Notes under the pieces: model-generated | What the model saw: only the letters and a program-made list of their open reading frames with translations | The model's database searches: none | Told to the model about the DNA's origin: nothing | Position numbers and translations under genes: made by a program | Part shown: positions 6,834-12,567 of the stretch, in pieces | Position numbering within the stretch: the stretch's first letter is position 1 | Layout of the letters: each line of letters begins with the position of its first letter | From: Ga0077527 sp964486865 | Lineage (GTDB): Bacteria; Pseudomonadota; Gammaproteobacteria; Burkholderiales; SG8-41 | DNA: 12,567 bases | Direction: 5' to 3' | Assembly: GCA_964486865.1 (NCBI GenBank) | Contig: CAZAOZ010000075.1 | Span: forward strand, 1 to 12,567

Positions 6834-6862
6834 TTGGCGCAGCGCGGCAAACCCTGTAAAAT
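6834..6862 (+). promoter_or_regulatory. Sigma70 promoter for glyQ-glyS
   Basis: TTGGCG (6834-6839) and TAAAAT (6857-6862) are separated by 17 bases; the -10 matches five of six positions. Transcription would start near 6869, leaving a leader of about 33 bases before the glyQ ATG. An imperfect inverted repeat (CAGGGTctGCC at 6818-6828 with GGCaaACCCTG at 6847-6856) overlaps the spacer and could form a hairpin at the end of lnt transcripts. It has no T-run after it. Confidence 0.55.
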
Positions 6863-6901
6863 CTGCGGCTTATCGCACGCCTGCCGCGATGCTCATTTTC
6901 C

Positions 6902-7777
6902 ATGATCACCTTCCAGCAAATCATTCTGACGCTGAACCAGTTCTGGGACGCCCAAGGCTGCGCGCTGCTGCAACCGTACGACATGGAAGTCGGGGCCGGC
7001 ACCTTTCACACCGCGACCTTCCTGCGCGCCATCGGCCCCGAACCGTGGAAAGCCGCGTTCGTGCAGCCGTCGCGCCGACCCAAGGACGGCCGCTACGGCG
7101 AAAACCCCAACCGCCTGCAGCACTACTATCAGTATCAGGTGGTGCTGAAGCCGTCGCCGGCGAACATCCAGGAGCTCTATCTCGATTCGCTGCGCGCGCT
7201 GGGCATTGATCCGAAGGCCCACGACATCCGTTTTGTCGAGGACGACTGGGAATCGCCGACGCTGGGCGCCTGGGGCCTGGGCTGGGAAGTGTGGCTGGAC
7301 GGCATGGAAGTCACCCAGTTCACCTACTTCCAGGAAGTCGGCAGCCTCGCCTGCAAACCGGTGCTCGGTGAAATCACCTACGGCCTGGAACGCCTCGCGA
7401 TGTACCTGCAGGGCGTCGAATCGGTATTCGATCTGGTGTGGACGCCGGGCGTCACCTACCGCGACGTCTATCACCAGAACGAGGTTGAACAATCGCGTTA
7501 CAACTTCGAACTGTCGAACGCCGACATGCTGTTCCGCCATTTCGGCGAATACGAAGCCGAAGCGAAGCGGCTGATCGAAGCGCAGTGCGTGCTGCCCGGC
7601 TACGAAATGGTCATGAAAGCCTCGCACACCTTCAACCTGCTCGACGCCCGCGGCGCGATCTCGGTCACCGAGCGCGCCGCCTACATCGGCCGCGTGCGCG
7701 CGCTGGCCCGCGCCGTGGCGCAGGCCTACTACGAGTCGCGCGAGAAGCTGGGCTTCCCGATGGTGCGCGCGCAATGA
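6902..7777 (+). CDS. glyQ: Glycyl-tRNA synthetase alpha subunit
   Basis: The alpha chain of the bacterial alpha2-beta2 glycyl-tRNA synthetase holds the class II catalytic core that activates glycine with ATP and charges tRNA-Gly. At 291 residues the length is normal for the family. Characteristic stretches are QPYDMEVGAGTFHTATFLR (about 24-42), the motif 2 region FVQPSRRPKDGRYGENPNR (about 53-71) followed by LQHYYQYQVVLKPSP, motif 3 with ITYGLERLAMYL (about 156-167), and SHTFNLLDARGAISVTERAAYI near the C-terminus. ATG 6902 is chosen by match to the family N-terminus (MITFQQIILTLNQFW). There is no Shine-Dalgarno. It has its own promoter upstream and overlaps glyS by ATGA, so the two subunits are made together. 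Confidence 0.98.
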   Translation: MITFQQIILTLNQFWDAQGCALLQPYDMEVGAGTFHTATFLRAIGPEPWKAAFVQPSRRPKDGRYGENPNRLQHYYQYQVVLKPSPANIQELYLDSLRALGIDPKAHDIRFVEDDWESPTLGAWGLGWEVWLDGMEVTQFTYFQEVGSLACKPVLGEITYGLERLAMYLQGVESVFDLVWTPGVTYRDVYHQNEVEQSRYNFELSNADMLFRHFGEYEAEAKRLIEAQCVLPGYEMVMKASHTFNLLDARGAISVTERAAYIGRVRALARAVAQAYYESREKLGFPMVRAQ

Positions 7778-9837
7778 CCACTGCCACGCTGCTGGTCGAA
7801 CTGCTGACCGAGGAGTTGCCGCCGAAATCGCTCAAGCTGCTCAGCCAGGAATTTGGCGTGAAAGTTCTGGATGGACTGGCGCTTGGACGATTTATTGAGT
7901 CAGGCGTTGATTTCCAGGTGCGCGCAACGCCACGCAGAATTGCCATTCTTGTTCCCAATACAAAATCTCAAGCCCCGGACATTGACCGCGAGGTGCTGGG
8001 ACCATCAACCGGCGCACCCAAACAGGCCGTAGACGGATTCGCCAAAAAGCATGGCATATCACCGAACACGCTGACCCGTAAAAATACCGCCAAAGGCGAA
8101 ATATTTTCCGCCAATATCAAGATTACGGGCGGCGCCCTCGCTGACTCGTTGTCCGCCATCGTTACATCTGCGCTGGAACAATTGCCCATAGCCAAACGGA
8201 TGCGCTGGGGCAGCGGCGACGCTGAATTCGTGCGCCCGGTACACGGCCTGATCATGCTGCACGGCAAATCCGTAGTGCCGGGCACCGTGCTGGGCATCGC
8301 CTCGGGCAACAAAACCCGCGGCCACCGCTTCATGGGCAAAGCCGATCTCACCATCACCGACACCGAGGCCTACGAAACCGTGCTGGCAAAAGAAGGCATG
8401 GTCATCGCCGACTTCGCCAAACGCCGCACCATGATCGACGAACTGCTGCAGGCCGCGGCCAAAAAACAGCAGGCGGCGCTGGGCGACTATCAGGCCCTGC
8501 TCGATGAAGTCACCGCGCTGGTCGAGCATCCGTCGGTCTATGTCGGCACTTTCGACGCCGGATTTCTTGAAATACCCGCCGAATGCCTGATCCTGACCAT
8601 GCGCCAGAACCAGAAATACTTTCCGCTGTTCGACAGCGGCGGGAAGCTGACCAGCCGCTTCCTGATCGTCAGCAACATGCAGGTGGCCGATCCGGCGCCC
8701 ATCATCAGCGGCAACCAGCGCGTGATCCGCCCGCGGCTGGAAGACGCGCGCTTTTTCTACGACCAGGATCGCAGGGAACGACTGGAAACCCGGGTGCCGC
8801 AACTGGGCAAGGTGGTGTACCACAACAAGCTCGGCACCCAACTGGAACGCGTCGGGCGCGTGCAGCTGCTGGCCGGTAAAATCGCCCGCGCGCTGAATGC
8901 CGATGCCGCGCAGGCCGAGCGCGCCGCCTGGCTGGCCAAGGCCGACCTGGTGACCGGCATGGTCGGCGAATTCCCGGAACTGCAGGGCATCATGGGCCGT
9001 TATTACGCGCGGCATGACGGCGAACCGGCGGCGGTCGCCGATGCGATTGCAGAACATTACCAACCCCGTTTTGCGGGGGACCGCTTGCCGGAAAACCGGG
9101 TTGCCTGTGCAGTTGCCCTCGCCGACAAGCTGGAAACCCTGGCCGGCCTGTTCGGCATCGGCCAGCTGCCCACCGGCGACCGCGACCCGTACGCGCTGCG
9201 CCGCCACGCGCTGGGGGTCATCCGCATCCTGATCGAGCGCGATTTGCCGCTGTCTCTGCACGACCTGATCAATGATGCCTTCTCGGTATTCGACCGCGCC
9301 CTGAAACTGGGACAAGCGCATACCGATCTGCAAATGTTCTTCCTTGAACGCATGCGCAGTTATTTCTCCGATGCCGGCTACACCGCACAGGAAATCGACG
9401 CTGTGCTGAGCATGCACCCGGTCGCGGTCAACAAAATTCCGCTACAACTGGCCGCCGTGCGCGCCTTCGCCGGTCTCCCGGAAGCCGCCAGCCTCGCCGC
9501 CGCCAACAAGCGCGTCGCCAACATCCTGCGCCAGGCCGCAACCCAGGGTGTAGCGGTGCGTGATGCCGACGTAAAACTGCTGCAGGAGCCTGCCGAGCGC
9601 GCGTTGTTCGTCGCTCTAGAGCTCGCCTCGAGCATCGCGATGCCGCTGTTCAAGAAAGGCGACTACACGGGTTATCTGAAAACCTTCGCCGTGCTGAAAG
9701 CGCCGGTCGATGCGTTTTTTGACAGCGTCATGGTCATGGCCGATGACGCGGCGCTGCGGCGCAACCGCCTCGCATTGCTGGAAGACCTGCGCCGTGAAAT
9801 GAACCAGATCGCCGACATCTCCAAGCTGGCCACATGA
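7774..9837 (+). CDS. glyS: Glycyl-tRNA synthetase beta subunit
   Basis: The 687-residue beta chain of the tetrameric glycyl-tRNA synthetase binds and positions tRNA-Gly. The length is close to that of E. coli GlyS (689). The N-terminus (TLLVELLTEELPPKSLK) is the family signature, KRMRWGSGDAEFVRPVHGL and MRQNQKYFPLF are conserved core segments, and a DALR-type anticodon-binding domain covers about residues 570-687 (NKRVANILRQ onward). The start ATG 7774-7776 overlaps the glyQ stop (ATGA); the open frame continues further upstream inside glyQ, but that part is a shadow. From about 7850 to 8190 the DNA is clearly poorer in GC (about 54 percent by hand count for 7861-8160, against roughly 67-77 percent in single flanking lines). 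This stretch uses ATA, TCA, ACA, TCT and GGA codons that its neighbours mostly avoid, though the protein reads as intact. This could mark a recombined segment. Confidence 0.97.
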   Translation: MTTATLLVELLTEELPPKSLKLLSQEFGVKVLDGLALGRFIESGVDFQVRATPRRIAILVPNTKSQAPDIDREVLGPSTGAPKQAVDGFAKKHGISPNTLTRKNTAKGEIFSANIKITGGALADSLSAIVTSALEQLPIAKRMRWGSGDAEFVRPVHGLIMLHGKSVVPGTVLGIASGNKTRGHRFMGKADLTITDTEAYETVLAKEGMVIADFAKRRTMIDELLQAAAKKQQAALGDYQALLDEVTALVEHPSVYVGTFDAGFLEIPAECLILTMRQNQKYFPLFDSGGKLTSRFLIVSNMQVADPAPIISGNQRVIRPRLEDARFFYDQDRRERLETRVPQLGKVVYHNKLGTQLERVGRVQLLAGKIARALNADAAQAERAAWLAKADLVTGMVGEFPELQGIMGRYYARHDGEPAAVADAIAEHYQPRFAGDRLPENRVACAVALADKLETLAGLFGIGQLPTGDRDPYALRRHALGVIRILIERDLPLSLHDLINDAFSVFDRALKLGQAHTDLQMFFLERMRSYFSDAGYTAQEIDAVLSMHPVAVNKIPLQLAAVRAFAGLPEAASLAAANKRVANILRQAATQGVAVRDADVKLLQEPAERALFVALELASSIAMPLFKKGDYTGYLKTFAVLKAPVDAFFDSVMVMADDAALRRNRLALLEDLRREMNQIADISKLAT

Positions 9838-9844
9838 CGCCTTT

Positions 9845-9872
9845 ACCCATCACCCATCACCCATCACTCATC
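9845..9872 (+). repeat. Heptamer tandem repeat, four units
   Basis: Three exact copies of ACCCATC and a fourth with one change (ACTCATC) run head to tail at 9845, 9852, 9859 and 9866, and a partial fifth unit (ACC) follows. The array fills most of the 43-bp gap between the glyS stop and the gmhB start and ends 8 bp before the gmhB ATG. It takes the place where a ribosome binding site would normally lie. Such arrays can change length by slippage; any effect on gmhB expression is inference. Confidence 0.9.
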
Positions 9873-9880
9873 ACCGCCCG

Positions 9881-10414
9881 ATGAAACTCGTCATCCTCGA
9901 CCGCGACGGCGTCATCAACTACGACAGCGCGTCGTACATCAAGAGCCCGGCGGAATGGAAACCCATCCCCGGCAGCCTGGAGGCGATTGCGCTGCTCAAC
10001 CAGGCCGGTTACCGCGTACTGGTGGCTACCAACCAGTCGGGCGTCGGCCGCGGGCTGTTCGACATGGCGACGCTGAACGCGATCCACGACAAGATGCACC
10101 GCGCGCTGGGCCTCGCCGGCGGGCGCATCGACGGCATTTTCTACTGCCCGCATGCGCAGGACGCCGGCTGCAACTGCCGCAAGCCCAAACCCGGCCTGCT
10201 GGAAGAAATCGGGCGCCGCTTCGGCGTCAGCCTTGACGGCGTGCCGTTCATCGGCGATTCGCTGCGCGACATCGAGGCCGCGCTGGCCGTCGGCGCGCAG
10301 CCGGTGCTGGTGCTGACGGGCAAGGGCAAAAAGACGCGCAAGGAAGGCGGCTACCCGGATGGCATCCCGATCCATGCCGACCTGTCCGAAGCCGTGCGCA
10401 ACCTGCTGCAATGA
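9881..10414 (+). CDS. gmhB: D-glycero-beta-D-manno-heptose-1,7-bisphosphate 7-phosphatase
   Basis: GmhB removes the C7 phosphate of heptose 1,7-bisphosphate in the ADP-heptose pathway that supplies the LPS inner core. The 177-residue protein is a HAD-superfamily phosphatase. Motif I is DRDG with nucleophile D7 and general acid D9. Motif II is TNQSG (50-54). The zinc site C89-x-H91-x5-C97-x-C99 is followed by RKPKPG (motif III lysine), and motif IV is GDSLRD with D126 and D130. The zinc-binding loop sets GmhB apart from the related histidinol-phosphatase domain of HisB only in part, but the short stand-alone form and the neighbourhood with plsC support GmhB. ATG 9881 is the natural start. There is no Shine-Dalgarno, only a heptamer repeat upstream. 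A terminator-like hairpin follows 20 bp after the stop. Confidence 0.93.
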   Translation: MKLVILDRDGVINYDSASYIKSPAEWKPIPGSLEAIALLNQAGYRVLVATNQSGVGRGLFDMATLNAIHDKMHRALGLAGGRIDGIFYCPHAQDAGCNCRKPKPGLLEEIGRRFGVSLDGVPFIGDSLRDIEAALAVGAQPVLVLTGKGKKTRKEGGYPDGIPIHADLSEAVRNLLQ

Positions 10415-10434
10415 TGGTGCCATTGAATTTTTCC

Positions 10435-10468
10435 AAAAACATGACAGCCTCGCCAGAGGCATGTTTTT
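10435..10468 (+). terminator. Terminator-like hairpin after gmhB
   Basis: GCCTC (10447-10451) and GAGGC (10456-10460) close a 4-base loop. They are extended by AAAAACAT (10435-10442) pairing with ATGTTTTT (10461-10468) around a 4-base bulge (GACA). The A-run before and T-run after give an intrinsic terminator shape usable from either strand, although three bases separate the GC stem from the T-run. It lies 20 bp past the gmhB stop and directly before, or overlapping, the possible plsC starts. It may therefore only partly stop transcription. Confidence 0.5.
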
Positions 10469-10495
10469 GTCATTATTTATGCAACTTTCAATAAT
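10467..10495 (+). promoter_or_regulatory. Promoter-like sequence at the plsC start
   Basis: TTGTCA (10467-10472) and AATAAT (10490-10495) each match the sigma70 consensus at five of six positions and are 17 bases apart, just after the terminator-like hairpin. The difficulty is that the -10 overlaps the most likely plsC start (ATG 10494), so a transcript beginning near 10502 would lack it. Either plsC starts further in, or this is a chance match in an AT-rich gap. Confidence 0.3.
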
Positions 10496-11201
10496 GGCGC
10501 TGCGCTCGACGCTGTTCGCCGCCTTTCTGTTCCTGATCACCCCGGTATTCGCGATCATCGCGCTGCTGACCTTCCCGCTGCCGCCGCTGATGCGTTATCG
10601 CATCATTACCGTGTGGACGCACTGGGTGATGTGGGCCGCGCGCGTGATCTGCGGCATCCGCTACCGCGTCATCGGCGCCGAACACATTCCCAAAGAACCC
10701 TGCATCATCCTCGCCAAGCACCAGTCGGCCTGGGAAACCATGGGCTTTCAGCTGATTTTTCCGCCGCAGGTGTGGGTGCTGAAGCAGGAACTGCTGCGTG
10801 TGCCGTTTTTCGGCTGGGGGCTCGCCATGCTGTCGCCCATCGCCATCGACCGCAGTTCGCGGCGCCAGGCGCTGCAACAACTGGTGGAACAGGGGGTGGA
10901 GCGGCTGGCCGCCGGTTTCTGCATTGTCATTTTCCCCGAAGGCACGCGGATCCCGCACGGCAACCGCGGCAAGTACCGTCCCGGCGGCGCGCGCCTTGCC
11001 GTGCAGACCGGAACCCTGGTGCTGCCGGTGGCGCATAACGCCGGGCTGTGCTGGCCGCGCAATGCCTTCCTCAAGCGCCCCGGACTGATCACCGTCAGCA
11101 TCGGCGCGCCAATCAATCCCGCCGGCATCGACGCCGAGACGCTGGCCCAGCGCGTCGAAGACTGGATCGAAACCGAAATGCTGCAACTGGCGAACCGTTA
11201 G
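10494..11201 (+). CDS. plsC: 1-acyl-sn-glycerol-3-phosphate acyltransferase (PlsC/LPLAT family)
   Basis: This inner-membrane enzyme transfers an acyl chain to lysophosphatidic acid to give phosphatidic acid, the precursor of all membrane phospholipids. From ATG 10494 the protein is 235 residues. It has a hydrophobic N-terminal anchor (about 6-30), the acyltransferase motif I as H76-QSAW-E81, motif III FPEGTR at 147-152 with downstream GKYRPGGARLA, and motif IV VLPVAHN. The usual motif I is H-x4-D; here it is H-x4-E, with the catalytic histidine kept. The start is uncertain: in-frame ATGs at 10461 (inside the terminator-like hairpin) and 10479 are possible, and none has a good Shine-Dalgarno. 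The frame is open back to 10359, but that part overlaps gmhB and is not convincing. A YgjP-type metalloprotease gene follows after 6 bp. Whether it is the main PlsC of the cell or a paralogue cannot be seen here. Confidence 0.9.
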   Translation: MALRSTLFAAFLFLITPVFAIIALLTFPLPPLMRYRIITVWTHWVMWAARVICGIRYRVIGAEHIPKEPCIILAKHQSAWETMGFQLIFPPQVWVLKQELLRVPFFGWGLAMLSPIAIDRSSRRQALQQLVEQGVERLAAGFCIVIFPEGTRIPHGNRGKYRPGGARLAVQTGTLVLPVAHNAGLCWPRNAFLKRPGLITVSIGAPINPAGIDAETLAQRVEDWIETEMLQLANR

Positions 11202-11207
11202 CCCCCA

Positions 11208-11960
11208 GTGTTCTTACGTAATTTCCGGCCCGCGCCGCCGCCATCCACGGAACCCGAAAGCGGGGAATCGCACATTACGCTCGAAGGCCGGCATATCCGT
11301 TACGCGCTGCGCCGGACGCGACGCCGGCGCTCGATTGCACTGCTCATCGACGAGCGGGGATTGCAAGTGGCGGCGCCGGTCCGCGCCACAGCAGCGGCCA
11401 TTGACGCGGCGCTACGCGAACACACGGCGTGGGTCATCCGCAAAGTCGCGGAATGGCACGCCAAACAGCCGCCGCCCTGCCGCTGGGAAGCCGGCGGGCA
11501 CATCATGTTTCAAGGCATGACGCTGACGCTGGCGGTTCGCGAGACAGCTGCTGCGCCGGAGCCTGACGGCAGCCTGCTGTATTACGGCCCGCGGGCGCTG
11601 ACTGCGGCGGAAATCGAATCGCGCGTGCGCGACTGGCTCAGACAGCAGGCGCTGTCCTGCTTCAGCGGATACTGCCGCCGCTTCAGCGCGCAACTGGGCC
11701 TCGCCGAGCCTGCGCTGCGGCTGTCGAACGCGCGCACGCGCTGGGGCAGCTGCCACGCGCATGGGCGCATCAGCATGAACTGGCGCCTGATCCAGGCACC
11801 GCCGGCGTGGATCGAATATGTCGCGGCCCATGAAGTCGCGCATCTGCGGCAGATGAATCATTCACCGGCGTTCTGGCGCACGGTCGCGGCACTGGTCGCC
11901 GATCATGCCGAACGCCGCGCCGCACTGCGGCGCGAAGCCCATCGTTATCTGCTGTTGTGA
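11208..11960 (+). CDS. YgjP/DUF45-type (SprT-like) zinc metalloprotease family protein
   Basis: This 250-residue protein belongs to the DUF45 (YgjP, WLM/SprT-like) group of predicted zinc-dependent hydrolases, whose cellular role is poorly defined. The zinc site is HEVAH (H208, E209, H212) with a third histidine in NHSPAFW (H218). The preceding NARTRWGSCHAHGRISMNWRL segment (about 174-193) is the second family hallmark. The N-terminal half (about 25-110) contains the beta-rich region with RRTRRRRSIALLIDERGLQVAAP typical of the family. There is no signal peptide or membrane segment, so it is probably cytosolic. The start is GTG 11208, 6 bp after the plsC stop, without a Shine-Dalgarno. A later start would cut little of the conserved part. 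The close spacing suggests co-transcription with plsC. The family is clear, and the substrate is unknown. Confidence 0.9.
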   Translation: MFLRNFRPAPPPSTEPESGESHITLEGRHIRYALRRTRRRRSIALLIDERGLQVAAPVRATAAAIDAALREHTAWVIRKVAEWHAKQPPPCRWEAGGHIMFQGMTLTLAVRETAAAPEPDGSLLYYGPRALTAAEIESRVRDWLRQQALSCFSGYCRRFSAQLGLAEPALRLSNARTRWGSCHAHGRISMNWRLIQAPPAWIEYVAAHEVAHLRQMNHSPAFWRTVAALVADHAERRAALRREAHRYLLL

Positions 11961-11966
11961 GCCCGG

Positions 11967-12001
11967 GGTGCGTAAAGTGCTGTGCTACACTTTGCGCCAC
12001 C
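11967..12001 (+). repeat. Inverted repeat spanning the lptM promoter
   Basis: GCGTAAAGTG (11970-11979) and CACTTTGCGC (11988-11997) form a dyad matching at nine of ten positions around an 8-base centre. With one bulged base it extends to GGTG/CACC at 11967 and 12001. No T-run follows, so it is unlikely to be a terminator of the upstream operon. It encloses the -10 box of the predicted lptM promoter, which suits an operator. Confidence 0.6.
11983..11991 (+). promoter_or_regulatory. Extended -10 promoter for lptM-lysA
   Basis: TGCTACACT is an extended -10 element (TGn followed by TACACT, four of six including the key T, A and final T). No good -35 box lies 16-18 bases upstream (the stretch there is CCGGGG), which is typical for extended -10 promoters. 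Transcription would start near 11998, giving a leader of about 20 bases before the lptM GTG. The element sits inside an inverted repeat. Confidence 0.45.
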
Positions 12002-12018
12002 CTCCGCGCTGAGCCCCC

Positions 12019-12249
12019 GTGCGACCGACACTGCAACCTACACTGCGATCGACACTGCTTTTTCTGGCCCTGACCCTGTCTGTCGCCGGTTGCGGCTACA
12101 AAGGCCCGCTGTATCTGCCGGAAACGAAACCCGCCGCCAAAAAACCGGCGGCCAAGCCTGTCGTTGCCCCGGTCACCGCTCCCGCTGACTCTGCCACGGC
12201 TGCGCCCGCCCCCCCTGCTGCAGCACCGCAACCGCAGCAAACACCGTGA
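12019..12249 (+). CDS. lptM: LPS translocon maturation lipoprotein LptM (YifL-like)
   Basis: A 76-residue lipoprotein. Basic residues (R2, R10) and a hydrophobic stretch (about 11-22) lead to the lipobox VAGC, with the lipidated cysteine at C25. The mature protein begins CGYKGPLYLPE, the signature of the LptM/YifL family. In E. coli LptM binds the LptD-LptE outer-membrane LPS translocon and helps LptD reach its correct disulfide form. The rest (about 36-76) is a Lys, Ala and Pro-rich, probably unstructured tail, longer than the conserved part and typical in being variable. The start is GTG 12019; no ATG is available upstream of the signal peptide. The stop overlaps the lysA GTG (GTGA). Lnt, encoded in the same window, would add its N-acyl chain. 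Confidence 0.9.
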   Translation: MRPTLQPTLRSTLLFLALTLSVAGCGYKGPLYLPETKPAAKKPAAKPVVAPVTAPADSATAAPAPPAAAPQPQQTP

Positions 12250-12567
12250 ATCCGTTTACCTACCGCAACGGGGAGCTGCACGCCGAAGAGGTGCCGCTGT
12301 CGCGCATTGCCGCCGCCTGCGGCACCCCGTGTTATGTCTATTCGCGCGCGGCATTGACCACGGCATGGCGCGATTTCGACGCTGCGTTCGCGCCGCGCGA
12401 CCACCTGCTGTGCTACGCCGTCAAAGCCAACCCGAATCTGGCGGTGCTCGACGTGTTCGCGCGGCTGGGCAGCGGCTTTGATATCGTCTCCGGCGGCGAA
12501 CTGGCGCGGGTCATCGCCGCCGGCGGCGATCCGCGCAAAGTCGTGTTCTCCGGGGTCGGCAAGACCG
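12246..12567 (+). CDS. lysA: Diaminopimelate decarboxylase LysA, N-terminal 107 residues (partial)
   Basis: LysA is the PLP-dependent enzyme that decarboxylates meso-diaminopimelate to L-lysine, the last step of lysine synthesis. The gene runs off the right edge. The visible part matches the start of the alanine-racemase-fold (type III) decarboxylases: FTYRNGELHAEEVPLSRIA, then GTPCYVYSR (26-34), and the PLP-binding lysine K60 within CYAVKANPN. GSGFDIVSGGEL (75-86) and KVVFSGVGKT (98-107) follow. The start GTG 12246 overlaps the lptM stop by four bases (GTGA), and the lptM-lysA order is known from related betaproteobacteria. There is no Shine-Dalgarno, so translation is probably coupled to lptM. 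The fold resembles ornithine/arginine decarboxylases, but these motifs and the neighbourhood point to LysA. Confidence 0.95.
   Translation, partial: MNPFTYRNGELHAEEVPLSRIAAACGTPCYVYSRAALTTAWRDFDAAFAPRDHLLCYAVKANPNLAVLDVFARLGSGFDIVSGGELARVIAAGGDPRKVVFSGVGKT

Noticed and set aside
7585..7773. Upstream in-frame extension of glyS by 63 codons
   Set aside because: It lies wholly inside glyQ and gives an Arg-rich sequence; the conserved GlyS N-terminus begins at ATG 7774, which overlaps the glyQ stop.
8059..9417. Long open frame of 452 codons antisense to glyS
   Set aside because: It is a shadow of glyS; the predicted protein has no coherent domain and no plausible translation signal.
9845..9872. 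Heptamer array considered as a CRISPR remnant
   Set aside because: Units are 7 bp with no spacers; it is a simple tandem repeat.
10359..10493. Upstream extension of plsC by 45 codons
   Set aside because: It begins inside gmhB, crosses the terminator-like hairpin, and the added residues (Cys-rich, then polar) do not resemble the start of a PlsC; the family anchor starts at about 10494.

Overview
The window reads as the chromosome of a betaproteobacterium. The gene order tRNA(CAT), miaB, phoH, ybeY, corC, lnt, glyQ, glyS, gmhB, plsC, YgjP-type metalloprotease, lptM, lysA, the high GC content and the protein sequences all fit that class. A finer placement (for example Nitrosomonadales) cannot be settled from the sequence alone. 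Almost all of it is dense core genome. I see no insertion sequence, integrase, CRISPR array, toxin-antitoxin pair or defence gene.

Layout. Positions 1-955, minus strand: the start of a UbiH/COQ6-type FAD hydroxylase gene (cut by the window edge), preceded in the same operon by a fumarylacetoacetate-hydrolase-family gene. Positions 956-1110: a divergent control region with a near-consensus promoter for the tRNA and a weaker one facing left. Positions 1111-1186: a tRNA with anticodon CAT. Positions 1250-6809: a small secreted protein of unknown function, then miaB-phoH-ybeY-corC-lnt, tightly packed, with 4-base overlaps at miaB/phoH and phoH/ybeY. Positions 6834-9837: a promoter and glyQ-glyS, both subunits of glycyl-tRNA synthetase. 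Positions 9838-11960: a heptamer tandem repeat, gmhB, a terminator-like hairpin, plsC and a zinc metalloprotease of the YgjP/DUF45 type. Positions 11961-12567: a promoter within an inverted repeat, lptM and the start of lysA.

Two themes run through the plus-strand genes. One is translation: tRNA, tRNA modification by MiaB, the ribosome/RNA maturation set PhoH-YbeY, and GlyQS. The other is envelope building: Lnt acylates lipoproteins, GmhB makes the LPS heptose precursor, PlsC makes phosphatidic acid, and LptM is a lipoprotein that assists assembly of the LPS translocon.

No new biological system was found. The items most worth a second look are the lower-GC patch inside glyS, the 4 x 7 bp repeat sitting where gmhB would have its ribosome binding site, the hairpin and promoter-like sequence crowding the plsC start, the dyad around the lptM-lysA promoter, the uncharacterised 103-residue secreted protein, and the near-absence of Shine-Dalgarno sequences before the plus-strand genes.
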